From the NCBI GenBank assembly GCA_013396635.1, contig WBMW01000595.1:99803-163802 (forward strand): a stretch of 64,000 nt of DNA, given 5' to 3'. Position 1 is the first letter of the stretch, and every line of letters begins with the position of its first letter. A program made the translations under genes and the position numbers. This document shows positions 26,485 to 39,400 of the stretch, in pieces. Source of the DNA: Penelope pileata. Taxonomy: Eukaryota; Chordata; Aves; Galliformes; Cracidae. The notes under the pieces were generated by a model. The model had not been told where the DNA came from and did not search any database. It was given only the letters and a program-made list of their open reading frames with translations.

Positions 26485-26995
26485 GCTAACTCAAATTATT
26501 CAAATAATCTTCAGCATTTTGATGTATTGGCTAAACAGTCCTGTGAACAGCAAAAATCATGCAGCCTTGCTTTCCATTTTGATAAAGAAATTTGATAATA
26601 AGTTTCAAGATTGACAGAAAAATTATCAATTTTTTTTAGTATATCTGCAACTCCATTTTCAGTCAACATAAACACTTTACCTGCAAGTTTTCAAATGGAA
26701 TGTATAGAGCTGCAATCAGATATTCAACTCAAAGTAAAAATTGATCATGTCTCTCTACTGCACTGTTATAAGCCCTCTCTTACCAGAGCAGCACATCCCT
26801 TGCATCACAATCGTCTTATTACATCGTTGGTCTTTAGCAGTACGTACATTTGTGAACAACTTTTTTCATGGATGAAGCACCAGAAGAGTAGAATTTCACC
26901 AAAAGTCTGACGAACACCCTCAGAACCCACTGAGAACTGCAATTGCAACCACTTCCATCGAACCAGACTGATGCATTAGTTTCACAAAAACAAGG
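26485..26995 (+). pseudogene. hAT transposase remnant (copy 1)
   Basis: Fragments of a hAT transposase in plus orientation. They include a middle segment shared with copy 2 ('TPFSVNINT' near 26650) and the C-terminal dimerisation region, seen as 'SSTYICEQLFSWMK' near 26838-26879. A tyrosine-x-cysteine-glutamate followed by phenylalanine-serine is typical of the hAT C-terminal dimerisation domain. The frame is broken several times and the N-terminal DNA-binding finger is absent. The longest open piece is about 99 codons (26611-26910). It cannot encode an active enzyme. Confidence 0.75.
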
Positions 26996-27061
26996 TCAGA
27001 TATCACATTAATCATATTTTTGTTGCTCTTTTTTATATTTTAAAAAAATTAAAAAAATAAA

Positions 27062-27134
27062 AGAAGTCGTTAGTTAGATACATTAACTATATTATATACA
27101 TATACAACTATTTATACATTAACTATATTGCATG
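27062..27134 (+). repeat. Local duplication inside hAT copy 1
   Basis: The sequence 'atacattaactatatt' occurs twice about 36 bases apart (near 27078 and 27114). hAT copy 2 has it once at the equivalent place. This looks like a small duplication that arose after insertion. Confidence 0.7.
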
Positions 27135-30100
27135 CAGCCCAAGCCAATTCTCCTTCACTCAACACGGCCAAGGCAAGCCAAAAGGTTGGACACCCATGCT
27201 ATGGACAATGCACACGTCAAGAAAAACCTAGCATTCTTTGTAAGTTACATTCAAAGAGTGAACCGATACAATGAACAAAGAAAGTGCATAGCCAAGCAAG
27301 TAGTACACTACTGCACCCAGCCACAGACAGAGCAAATCAGCCATCTTTGGACAGAATCATTTTTGTTAGTGTAAAACACCAGTTGCTTTGATTTTTACCA
27401 GCTTGATTAATGAGCATGCTGGCACATGGCATTCTGGAGGAACATCAGAAGTACAGGTTCTTACACAAATTGATTACCAGAACTTACATCTAGAAATTAA
27501 GATTTCAAAATACACTGATCTGAAAAACACGTCTAACCTATGAAGCACAACTAACAGAAACTTTAGTGCGGCAAAAGCTTACTTTTATTTTCGCTTAGTT
27601 TTGCTATGTACACAGACAAGTAAAAAGCCTCAAGCCCTGCTGCACGTATCCAACCCACAGACTTTTGGCACACGTTGGGGCTAGAAAATCCATTTGGTAG
27701 GAAATCTAAGATTAAACTTTCAGCTGTTCAAGCATTTGTTCGTTCAGGTGAGCTTTAAACAAGAAAACTGCAACTGCCCAGAAAATCTTCATTTGCCAAT
27801 GCTTTTTCTCCTCGGAGATCAAATAGTCCCATGATTTTACAAGAGTTAGTAGTAAATAATCAATGTACTTGCCTACTATACACCTCAACTTCATTGACTT
27901 GCAGTCCTTGCAGAACAGGCTAACAGCTATTGTCATATTCCCCATACATGCTGCCATCTGTCAAGCGTTGTCTATTGGCTAACATTGGCTTTCCAAAGCT
28001 TTATTACCCAGCGGTGCTAATTATCCCTAGTGGAACTAAGCAATATAAAAGTTTTTTTATTGTTTTTATTTGGACATCGCTTCTCTACAACAGATTTTAA
28101 GCTGTGGGCAATGCTGTTCTCTGCTGTTCTATTCCTTTGCTTAGTTCCCACTGGCCTGTTTCTATTGTTAGCAAAGCAAAACCACAAAGATCACTGGCTA
28201 CATTGTTTTATATAACAAAACCCAATCTACATTTTCTAACAGGAAGCGTATCCAATTACCTCTGGGTTGTCTGTATTGCGGTCTGCTACCAGATAGTTTC
28301 ATTTCGCTCAACTCGCCCCTTGGAAATAATTTATAGAAATCTGTTCACTGATATTTTGTTGCCAAAAATCAGCATTCATTTCCTCCAGCGTTTAAGTCCA
28401 CCTGTTTTTGGTTTTGTTCTTCCTTCTTCCAAGACCCTGGCTTTGATGAGATCCTGAAGTTTCCATTACAAGTCTACAAGTAGTGCATAGAACAAGCAGA
28501 CTCCTTACAGATCAAGAGAGCAAGAGGCTACCTGTTACTGCTGTGCAAGCAATTACTCTCCTTGGACAAGCTAGTTCTGGAAAAACTTGCACATAGATAT
28601 GAATGTGGTAAACACAAACATTGCTAGTGTGGTTTGTTGCCAGATCACACTACTTTTCTTCTCAGTTCTTTCTCTTCTCCTCCCACTCCAGTTCTTCAGA
28701 AGGTTATACCTCCCTGTAGGATAACTCAAGTCAACAATGCCATGGATTCTCAAAGACAATTATAATAATACATGAGAAAGAATGAACAAGATGTTAGAGA
28801 GTTGATAACCAAACTGAAGTAACTGACAGGCCTTTTATCTGTATATCACCACCTTCTCTTCTTTCTTGCAATAAAACCCAGACCTTGTAAGACTCAAGGC
28901 AGAGAGTTTAAGGAAACCGAGTTATGTTTTCACCTGCCTGCAGTCATGATCCATATCATAAATACACTGTTACTTGAATCTTCATCTATATTCAGCACTT
29001 CAATCTTCTCTTACATCCTCAAGCACTTTCTGCATATAATCTAAAATATTAACTCTGATAGGATCTTACTTTCTAGCTTTTTGTAGGGTGGCATGTGTGC
29101 ATGTTGCTGACTAGAGCACTCTTTATACCACAGCTTAATAGGACTTAAGGCAACATTTGAAAATTCACATGTAGTAAGAAAAAACACAATGGAAATTACA
29201 ATTTACATTACATTAGAAATAAAGATGTAAATTACAATGTTTTGCATTATTTCAAAAACTTTAAATAACAGGAGGAAAGAATATTGAATATTAATCCTTG
29301 TAAGTGCAGGAATTATTAAATCCATACTTAGATTAAATGTTAATAGAGGAATAAAGAATGTTATCAGTTTGGAAAATAAACGCGGTCAAAAATGTTCAAT
29401 TACGTGGTGTAATCTAAACAGCAATCACATTTCCAGCACAACATAAAGTACGGACAGATATGAATGGATCTGAAGAATTAGCTTGTAGGGTTCTGGTTTT
29501 TGGTTTTGTTTGTTTTTTGAGACAAACAATTTTTTTACTTTTAAATGACAGCACATGGAAATTTCACACGTTCCTGTAATAGATTTCTGTGTTCTTATTC
29601 CCATCTGTGTTATGTGGGTTCAAAAGAGCGAACATTTTGCTTTGAGGTGTTCCTGCAAATGGTCTCTCCTAAAGTACTCCTAAAAATCCCTATAGATATC
29701 TGCAGGTAGCATCTACATGCACAAAATGATACAGCAGCATCTCGTGTTCCATTCTATCTAGTTCTGCTTTTAGACATGTAAAAAGCAGAACATTTTAAGA
29801 AAATTAAGAAATTCATTTTGAAAATATCTTTTTCCCAGCAACAGAATGAGACCTCTGGACAAAGACACAAGATATTACGGAATTCGATGCGTTCTCCCAT
29901 CTGTGTTTCTGCAAACATGACGTACTTAGGAATATTCTGCTCTGTTTGATCTACGTAGCCTACAGAGGGTTCGGAATTAAAATTCAATAAATCAAAATAA
30001 CACGAAATACACAACAATGAACCAAACATGGCTCAGTGTGGGAATCTCGGACAAGCTGGACTCACCCAATCCCAAGCTTAAACCATCAGTTTAAAGGAAA

Positions 30101-33100
30101 TATTTTGCTCAAATTTGACAACTTTACGTTTCTCTTGTTTTCTCACCTTTGTACAAACAAGTACCCGACAATTTTTTCCTGACTTTCCTTCTTTAATCTC
30201 AGCCATGTTTGGTAGCTCTTACATGTTCAAGCATTATGCGAACTTCTGTGCCAAATAAATTTCTCATGACCTTGTCTGAAAAATTCCAGAAGGATGAGTT
30301 AGTGGACTGAAGATATTCAGTATATCTGTAATTTTAAATCAATGGGACTTATATTAACTAACTCTTGGTACACTTTCAGTACTGTATATACTCTGTATCC
30401 TGGATACTCAGGTATCCAAAGCCAGACCTCTCACCTTCTGCTGCAATCAGCTCTTGACAGCAGATTTCCTAACAGATGCCAGGCTATTCCTATCGGTCTA
30501 ACCCCCACAGGACTTTTTCGTTGACCATATTAATCTCACCAGATGAGATGAGAATACGCTGAAGGTACAGCAGAAAATATCAGCTGAATGTTTTCTTTGA
30601 AATACTAATCTGCTGAAAGTAAAGACACCTGCAGGGCTATTTTGGGTACAAATCCTGCTCAATAAAAAAACAAAAGCTTGAAGAAAGTTTCTGAAAATGC
30701 TGCAACTCCTGCCACAGGAGGTTCCCTGTTCTCAACCTTCAAACAGAGCACTCAACCACTCAGCTCAACTTTAGGTTTGTGCCTCACAGATCAAACTCAC
30801 TGTTTTCATAGTCTGACCCTCAAAACATGGAGGAAGGGAAACTGCAAACACAGATTACATCACTTCAAAAGACAAGCCGAGGCCCTTAAATGGGGAAAAC
30901 ATCCTCTGCTGTGCAGAAGGTGAATAAAAATTATTAGTCTCAACTGGAGGTCTGTGATCTCTTCCCATCTACTCTAAGACCTATTTAGAAATGGAGTTTC
31001 GCTGCAGTTTGAGATTTAAAGGTCGACTTCTCACATAACCTTACTTTAAGGTTTGGCATGCTTTCATTTAGCTTTGAGCAGGGTGAAGGAAGATCACTCC
31101 AGTTTCTTACCGCCTAAAGTGCCCTATTATCAGATTAAATGCAAAATACAAACAGCAGCACTTGGCTGAATGCTGACTTGACTTTTACTTCGTGAAAACT
31201 CAAAAACCAAACAAATGTGCAGAGACATATTAGGAAAGAAAGAACATACAATAAGTTACTTGTGATCTCCGTTATCTGTACTTGGCATCTTACAACAGTT
31301 AGTGGACTTCTAACCTCAAAATTGTGACGTGAGGAAGGGTAGCTGCTATTTGAAGGGATTGTTTCCAAAGACAAAAGTTTCAAAGGCTATATAAATAAAC
31401 TGAAAGATTTAAGGAGAAGAATTCAGCCATGGATAATAGCTTAATGTAGCTGCACAACTTAATCCGCTATAACTACCATGCTATACTGCTGAAGATCAAC
31501 TCCGCTGTACACTACAGCATCCAACTCAAGCTAACCTGACTGAAAATACTAGCATATCCTTAAGGGCTGATGGAGAAACAAACCAAATCCAAATCCAACA
31601 AGCTATTTCTCAAATGGTGAGGGTTTCCAAGAGTAAACACCAGATAAATTCTAAGGTGCACATTACCCAAACAGTAATGTATTCTAAGCAAAGAATGTGG
31701 TCCAAACCTTTAACACAAACACTCCGTGAAGCTTTACAAATGCATTTGGTATCCACCCCTTAACAAGGCTTGAGAAACTCACTCTTAAATGTCCTACCCC
31801 TCCTGATTTCCAGGCAAAGTAAAAGATGTCAAGGCTACTCTCTGTAATGCCTTGGGACAGCTGTCAACAGACCAGTAACTACCGGATTGTGTTTTAGGTA
31901 ACTTCTCAAAGCTTGTTACACCATGGGCGATTTCAAATTATTTTCTGTTGGCATAGTAACAAACAAGCAGTAACTGCTGATGCCAGCAAGGAGTTCCAGA
32001 AGGATGATGGAGAACACAGGCTGACAGATTTGAAGGATGCCATGGCAGGATCTATGGCACTCTTAGCTCTCGGATTCCCTCCTTTCATTAATCTGCCCTC
32101 ACCAGCCAACCTCGTTTCCACAGCCGGCCTGTGCTCTGTTTATCTCACGCAAGAACATGTGCCCAGGCTCCTCAGGGAATATGCAGAGGCATAAGCAACT
32201 ATTTCTCATTCAGCAAGCTGCACAGAGAGCCACCTTCAACTCATCTCCTCTTCCCAGGCTCCCATCTCTGGCTCCATCTCACAGGACTCTATTTCCAGTC
32301 CCATGTCCCTTCCTTTTAGGCTGCCCAAACCCCCATTCCCTCAGCTGGTGGAAGCAATGGTCTGGCCCTGCATCTGCATTGCGTTACTTACTGTGGAACT
32401 GCAAGCTACACGAGGAATTACCAGTGTGCCAGAACTCATGCTCACTCTCCTCTTTTTAGGATTTTAGGACTTTTTAGGATTTGCTCCTAATTTTATAATG
32501 GAGGGGAAAAGATCTTAAGAACAAACCAATTACTTCCCTACGATGCATCAAACAATGGGCTCAGGGCAAGCTCTATATTTTTCCTTTGGTTCCTGAGCCC
32601 TCTGCCTCTGCTGATACATACATAAACAACAGCCTGCTCTATGAACAGACCCTTACTCCTTGCTCTAGGTACTGAGTAATTCCAAACTGAGTCACCAGGC
32701 AGGTGCACAAAGCACAGGTATTAAATAGCTGCAGGGGTCATGGGGGAGTGATAGTAACGCAGAACACAGATTGGAGCAGCTGCACTTTCCATTTTCCGAA
32801 CAAAACGACTTCCCATCACCATCAGCACAGAGCAGGGGCTGCCAGATGGCCACTGTGCAAGGCACAAAACAGCGGGGCAGCTCCTGGAGGGCAGCTGTCT
32901 CACAGAGAATTTGAGAAGCATTCACATACACTCTGTTCCACGCTAACTCACGGCAAAAGGAAACATAATTCCCTTTATAAGACGATTGTGGAACACTCCT
33001 GAAATGGCCAAGTAATTTCCTACAGGAGCTCCACTGTGTGAATGCAAGCGAGAAAGTGAGCCTGAAGTACTGCCCTGCATTGCCGCTCTCTAATAACGCA

Positions 33101-33484
33101 CAAAGAATCCAAAATTGGATCTGGAGGTGTGGCTGACCTGCTGATTAGCGATGGTTTTGTACCCTACAGTCTCTACAGTATCAGAAAGATTACAGAAAGA
33201 CATTACTGAGCCCAGAGATGCAGACTCCTGTTTCTCTGGTATGTCCATAAGCATAGCAAAGCAGCTAACTTTTTTTGGTACCCATCTTCAGAAAACAACC
33301 AACGTAACACTTTCCATGCATAAGAAAGATGTGAAGAAATCACACAAGTAAATACTCAATTTTGTTACCAAGGATACAAATACAAGTTGGCTCAGCAAAC
33401 ATGTATACTTTCTCCAAAATACTTTTCACATGTAATTAAAAGTTCCTGAATATTGCAATCAAGTAAAGACTCTTAAGTAAAGAC

Positions 33485-33931
33485 TCAGAAAGCAAAAAGA
33501 GAATGGATGTTCTTAAAAGACGTTACAGCTGCAGTGAGACTGCTTTCATTGGATGGCATCTCCCATTTTGATTTGTCTTGCAAGATATTATCACCGATGA
33601 AGGACAGTGAAATGACAACAACCTTAACTCTCATCTCAGTAAGATTCATAGGAATAGTTAAGTATTTTTTTCCTGGTACTAAGTTTCTAATGTATAAATT
33701 TGCGTTAAAGCAAAGAGCATTAGTTGACAGTGTTCTAAAAAGATCATCTGGTTTTCTATCAAAAATTGTTACACCATTTAGATTAAGATAACTTTCCCAC
33801 TGCTGTAGCATTACTGGATTGCTTTGTGCTTCTATGTTGCAACAGGCACAAACCTGATGGCTGACTTTTAAAAAGCTATTGAATAACCACAAGAACAAAA
33901 CAAAAGGAAAAACTCTATCTAAAGCTGGCAT
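33485..33931 (-). other. 148-codon open reading frame, unrecognised (probably chance)
   Basis: An ATG-initiated frame on the minus strand in AT-rich DNA. The predicted N-terminus is hydrophobic (Phe, Val and Leu-rich over residues 8-20) and would resemble a signal peptide, followed by two adjacent cysteines. The rest has mixed composition without low complexity. I recognise no family. A 'tttatat' sequence lies about 110 bases upstream on the same strand, but no poly(A) signal or splice context supports a gene. A plus-strand frame of 94 codons overlaps it. A rough chance estimate for 64 kb at about 40% GC expects around half an open frame of this length, so coding status is unsupported. Confidence 0.12.
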
Positions 33932-34185
33932 GAAATTAAACCACTCAATGCAAAGCTGCTATGACATTATAATTCGTGTTGTAGGGATATGTTCACCAGA
34001 AATTTCAGCGACAGTGAACATGAGCCTCTAGGCTTATGCATATAAAGCAGTTGCTGTGTCACCTGTTAAGCTTGTTGTATTAGGCTCCCAAGGAAGAACT
34101 GAAACTCATACTTTGCCAGCTTTAAGCTGGAATCCAAGGATGACGTTCTTTTCTTGGTTTGTTAGTTGTTTTGAGGGAGGAATTA

Positions 34186-34209
34186 AAAATAACAACAACA
34201 ACAACAAGC
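34186..34209. repeat. (AAC)n microsatellite
   Basis: A short run of about six AAC units within AT-rich sequence. Confidence 0.85.
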
Positions 34210-35124
34210 ACATTCAGAACATGATAACAAAACAACCTAGCGACCTGGATCCACAAGCTGCTCCTGTGACTGCCTGCTGTGCAAAAGGGTCTTGGAGAAA
34301 GCAGGATGTGACATGGCGAATATAACTCAAAGTACAGTACCTCAAAACAAAACACATAAAAAGGGACAATTAGAGTCTACTGTAATGCTTTTATTTCAGA
34401 GAAGGAGTTTGTATTTTTTTTCTTCTGAAATGATATATTGGCCCTCTACGACACAGGGAGCCTGAGGGAACAGACCTTTGTTTCTGGAAAACAGCAACAA
34501 ATACTGGAGGAAAATAAATCATTCCAGGGTTATTTTTGCTGGCTAAGCAACACTAACAGAAAACTATCCTACCACAAAAGACTCATGGAGCAGCAGGATC
34601 ACAAGTCTGTGGTGCACAGCTTTCTTTTTTGTGGCCAGTAAGGGAAAAGAAGCCAACACTGTAACCTGGCTCCTCTCTTTAGGACTGTTTGCTTGTTGTC
34701 TGTGCTTGAAGAGAAGGATCGAGGTGCTCTGTGCTGACCTTCACACTATGAAGAGTGGGACACAGTGCAGCTCGAAGTGTGCTGATGAAGGCTCTGTTAC
34801 TGGTTTCTAAATTCTGTAGGAAAAGCTTGTCTATGGATTTGGACCAGTTTAATCTAAAGAATAACCCAACAGAACCCAGCTGAAGTATAAGACAATTATG
34901 AGACTGAAGGAGGCAGGTAAGAACAGTTGCACTCATATAAGCACAGAATTAAAAATAACAATGTAAAGACTACACTCAGATTGAACCTGCGCCAGTAAAA
35001 GAAAGGAGAATATCCTCAGGTAACTTCTATTGCAAATATACAATCCTACTTAAACCCTACTTCTCAAACATACTAACATAATCATGTACTAGAGATGACA
35101 GATCTCATTAAGAAACAACTGATC

Positions 35125-35126
35125 TA
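35125..35126. other. 5' TA target-site duplication of mariner copy 1
   Basis: A TA dinucleotide immediately outside the left inverted repeat. It matches the TA at 36415-36416 outside the right repeat, as expected for mariner integration. Confidence 0.75.
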
Positions 35127-35158
35127 TGAGGGCTGCTCTGGAAGTAATGCCTCCTGCT
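35127..35158 (+). repeat. Left terminal inverted repeat of mariner copy 1
   Basis: Pairs with 36383-36414 read inverted. The central 13 bases 'tgctctggaagta' are identical on both sides and are followed by a shared 'tgcctcct'. Mismatches cluster at the outermost four bases. Confidence 0.85.
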
Positions 35159-35299
35159 TTATCATGTTGCCCTGTGACATCAGAGGCAGATGTTGGTGCT
35201 ATGGCAGCAGAGGTGGAACCTTCCCACCAACATTCCATGCCATGTTGTTGCCGTGTGACAGATGGCAGCAGTGGGGGCACTCCGACCCAATGGTGGCTG

Positions 35300-36366
35300 T
35301 CACGGGAGCGCAGATGAAGCAAAGGGGTGGAATTGAATTTCTCCATGCACCCACCGACATTCATCAATGCTTGCTGAACACTTTTGGAGACCAAAGAGTG
35401 GATGTGAGCACAGTGATGGGTGGGTGGTGTGTTATAGCAGTGACAACAGCAACATGAAAGACAAGCCCCATTCTGGATGGCCATGCACAGCTGCAAAATG
35501 AAGAGTATTTTGATCAGCTCATCCACATGAATCGGCAGATTATGACCAGGGAACTGTGCATGGAAATGAAGATCAGCTTCAGGGCATTGGAAATGATGGT
35601 GGAAGTGTTGGAATACTACAGAGTTTGCGCCAGGTGGGTCCCACAAATGCTCACACAGGAACAGAAAGAACACTGCATGCAACTTTGTCAGGACCTCTTG
35701 AACCAATACAAGGTTGAAGGTGACAGTTTCCTGGTTTGCATCATTACTGGTGACGAGACAGTGTCACCACTATGAGCCAGAGCCAAAATGGCAGTGCCTG
35801 GAGTGGTGAGATGTGAATTCCCCCCATCGAAGTTCAAGACGCAGCCTTCAGCAGGTAAAGCGCACTGGAATACGAAAGGGGTGATCCTTCCAGATTTCCT
35901 GGAACCCGGTCAAACCATCAACTCTGATCATTACATTCCAATGCTAAGCTGAAGGCTCTAACTTCCAGAGTCAGGCCAGAGAAGAAGACAATCTTTCTCT
36001 TGCAACATGATAACACCTGGGCCCATACAAGTTTGAAGACCGCAGAGTACATTGCTGATCTTGACAGGATTGTCCTATCACACCCAATGTACAGTCTGGA
36101 TTTGGTGCCTTCTGACTTCCATCTGTTTGGGCCAATGAAAGATTGACTGTGTGGGCAACATTTTCCTAGCACCAACAACATTACAGCAGCTGTGAAACAG
36201 TGGGTCACCTCTGCTGGTACAGATTTTGACAAGCACAGCATGCAGGGTCTTGTTCATGGATGGCAAAAATACATAGCTAATGGTGGTGACTATGCTGAAA
36301 AACAGTGTTTTGTAGCTGAGAATTTGCTCTATCAAATAGTGTTATTGTGCTCTTTGGATCTGTTGT
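35300..36366 (+). pseudogene. Mariner transposase remnant (copy 1)
   Basis: The sequence encodes the helix-turn-helix N-terminal region, a middle segment with 'RWVPQMLTQEQKEH' and 'LCQDLLNQYK' (open frame 35527-35775), and the catalytic domain. The three catalytic aspartates are identifiable: 'TGDE' with Asp at 35752-35754, 'QHDN' with Asp at 36009-36011, and 'VPSDFH' with Asp at 36114-36116. Exactly 34 codons lie between the second and third, the D,D34D signature of mariner. The enzyme is dead: a stop follows the first motif, a frameshift separates the first and second aspartates, and a stop follows 'GPMKD'. A 12-base deletion after 'EFLH' is seen when compared with copy 2. Confidence 0.92.
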
Positions 36367-36382
36367 AGTTTACATGAAAATA

Positions 36383-36414
36383 AATAGGAGGCACTACTTC
36401 CAGAGCAACCTATG
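36383..36414 (-). repeat. Right terminal inverted repeat of mariner copy 1
   Basis: Inverted counterpart of 35127-35158, with TA at 36415-36416 as the outer target duplication. Confidence 0.85.
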
Positions 36415-36416
36415 TA

Positions 36417-39400
36417 GAAATTAAAGCAAGGTATCCTATTAAGAAGGTTCTGTTAAAATACAGAACCCCCAAATCCAACAGTTTGATTTCTGATGTTTTC
36501 TGAAAGCTTGGGACACCAGAATCATTGATTCAGAATTATTAATTCACACAGCAGCTCCTTCAAATTCAACATGGAAGATGCGATGCACCGCCCTCAAACA
36601 ATAAGTACACTTTACAGGTACTCCCAAAAATTCTTCCTACTACAAAGATCCCTCTTAGTTCAAGTACTCTTCCTTCAAACAGTACTTGCTGATCAATATA
36701 AATCACTGCGTTGGCTGTCTCACTGTGAGCTATCATCAGTCACAAGGCAGTTATTTAAGCCACACTTAGGCTAATCTATTAAATAATTGAAGGTGATAAA
36801 CGATTCAGTGGGAGGAATCAACAACATAATGAAAATGTGCATCATAAAACAGTAGCGTTTGCTGTACAGTATTTCAACAACTGCCTAAATGTACTTTATA
36901 TCATTATATAGACTGTGAAATCTCTTTCATGTTTTTACATGAGCTGACTTGCTCTTAATTAGGCATTTCCTGGCATGCCTTTTACAAAATATACCCAGAC
37001 ACATACCTGAAAGCTTTCCTTGCAGATCCTTCCTATAACTTTCAGACCTGAATGTATGTGGCCTTGCCACAGAAGGGAGATAGAACAAATTATTGTTTTT
37101 AACACTGCATAAAACTGGTCCAGATGTGGATTGACTTAACAAGAGACTGAAATTTATCTCCACAATAGTAATGCTGAAATGGGGAAAAGACATTCCTGTA
37201 TGTCGAAATTCAAAATAATGCAAAAAGCCTAATATGTAAAGTTGCTATTTTGTGCCAATGTATGACATCTAAGCTGCCATACATACACACACACACTTAA
37301 ACGTCTGCTTTCCTTTCAGTTTTCAAAAACTACCCACTCTTAAGTTAAATAACAACTGAAATTCTGAATATATTAAACTGCACTGAAACTGGAACAATGT
37401 GCTTGGGCTACAATAATTTATATTTCATAAAAGAAAAAAGGTATTCTGTACTCTCTCTAGAGCTGGTCAAAAAGAGAAAACTATGTCACTAGTATGGACA
37501 GTTTTAGCACAACTTACTCATATTAAAAATGCATTTTCTCATTCAAACAATATCAGTGAAGTGCTATTTATTTTGGTAGAAAAACTGCTTTGGAATATTT
37601 AGCTTTGTTTGCACTGTTCACATCTTTCACTTAAACCATACTTTCTCTGCGCTCTGATAAGCTGTGGCACTTCACCTGCTTTTTTCTTTGTACTGAATAA
37701 CAACAAAACATCAAATAGAAATATTGTTGTTTAATTAAAATATTGTTATTATAAAAGATTTGCAATGTTCTGACACAAAGCTTGTGCCTCACCAAACAAG
37801 AGGTATTCATCATCTGGACACCCTCATCACCAATTAACATCAGTATTCTGGGCATCCTGCACAGGAAGAGATGAGCTCCATTACAGAAATACACTCCAGT
37901 GATATTACAACTAAGACAACAGAGGCATGTCTACATTGCAGGCAACGTATGCTTAATGAAATTCAACACATCACAAATGCAATAGCGAACATTAACATCT
38001 CTCATCTGATAACTTTGCAAACTTGAACACATGAAGGTACAGTTCTGCCATCACTGCTGTGGTCTGACAATAGAACGGATGACCACGATTCCTCTCTTTA
38101 CATTAGCTAGACCAGACAACTTCCAACAGTTTGGTAAGGCTAACCTTGCATATTAAGGCTCACTACATACCAAGGACAGGTTGTCCAGAGAATGAACAGA
38201 GAATTTTGGTTCTCATCATACCGTGCTTTGCAAGATATCAGCTCAGACAAGTAATGCAAACACAGTCCTGACTTCGCCTAACACTCTCCCTGTTTATTTT
38301 TGGTAACATTTTCCAGAGATCTGACGCTGAACAGGCGGTTTTGATGAGCTAGCTACAGAAAAGGAGATTCCTTCCTTCTCTGAGAGGAGGGAAGAAGTTA
38401 TGCTTTCAATTCCAGATGAGAATACATAGGGTGCTCACCGGTGGAAATGTGAAGGGATGGTTCCAACCAAAAGTAAGTGAAGAGTTGGTATGAGTCTACG
38501 AGAAAGCTCACCATTAGGATATTTCCATTAAGCTTTTAGCACCCATTTTCAGATCATAAATTGAATTTTAGTCTCCTGAGAAATTTGGCATGCATCATCT
38601 TGAATACTTTGGAGGGTTACACAACTAACAAATGGCCAAGAATTTGTACAATAAAACATTACTTAATAACTCATATGCTCTAGTAGTTGCTAGGATCATA
38701 AGATTACCAAACATTAAATTGAAGGAGAGCGTTTGTCATACAAAAACATCTCATCTCATGCAGACCATGGTGTAATAAGTTTGTACACACAACAAACTAA
38801 TGGTCAGCTTTCTTGTACTCAGAGTTCGCTCACCTCCACATGACCTATGTAGATGAGCTCTTCTCTGCGTTGGCAATACCCGAGAAATAATCCAGTGGCT
38901 TTGGCAGGCATAAAACTGTAGCATAAGTATTATCAATCATCATACTAACTCTTGTGCTTTTCTTCGATAACAATTTTTCACACAGAAAATTAATAAGTAA
39001 CCACATGGAGGAAACTGTTGTAATGGAATGAGAGGTGTCTATATTGCTCCAAATGGTAACATCTCTATCATCTTTAAAAAGGAAATTAGAACTGTTTCAT
39101 CAGCAACTGTGGGCAATTCACTTTCTCAAACTATTGAGATAAAAAAGTTCAACTATCTTCCTAAAAAAAAAGTGTATCATTTTCTTTACATCTAATTTGA
39201 ATCAAATAGCACAGCAGAGCTATTAAGAACTCCAAAGAAGCACTGGTAACTACTGCAGTCCAGCAAACACCTAGTTAGTTGTGTACCATTAGAATTACAA
39301 TGCCCAAAGAGGCTATAACCTACAGTCAAGTAGAATAATTAGCTTGAGAAGCAGGACAACATCAGCTATTACATTCAAATGACATTTGGACTTAAAATCC

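Larger units (their letters stand above)
26269..27198 (+). mobile_element. hAT (Charlie-like) DNA transposon, internally deleted copy 1
   Basis: The 5' end 'caggcatctcc' and the 3' end, whose reverse complement is 'catgggtgtccaacctt', form imperfect terminal inverted repeats. The 3' end continues inward with the same 'ggcaagccaaaag' sequence as hAT copy 2 (41500-42907). The GC-rich 5' leader ends near 26480 and jumps directly into transposase sequence equivalent to the middle of copy 2, so the BED finger and about 480 bases are missing. Short 'gctat' sequences lie beside both ends, but I could not make a clean 8-bp target duplication. Charlie-type hAT elements are known from chicken; which subfamily this is cannot be told by eye. 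Confidence 0.75.
27199..35124. other. Unique non-coding sequence
   Basis: No recognised gene or young mobile element. The stretch contains a 148-codon open frame on the minus strand (33485-33931), listed separately, a direct 'aagtaaagact' duplication near 33463-33486, a 'taggatttt'-type triplication near 32456-32482, and an (AAC)n run near 34190. AT-rich throughout apart from about 32070-32350. Confidence 0.6.
35127..36414 (+). mobile_element. Mariner DNA transposon, full length, Galluhop-like (copy 1)
   Basis: A 1288-bp element with imperfect terminal inverted repeats of about 28 bases. The left repeat contains 'gctctggaagtaatgcctcct' less its last base, and the right repeat, read inverted, contains 'gctctggaagtagtgcctcc'. 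TA flanks both ends. The interior encodes a decayed mariner transposase on the plus strand. Length, inverted-repeat sequence and transposase match what I remember of the chicken Galluhop family, which is family knowledge rather than a search result. It is nearly complete in length but cannot be autonomous because the frame is broken. A second, partial copy lies at the right end of the window in the same orientation. Confidence 0.92.
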
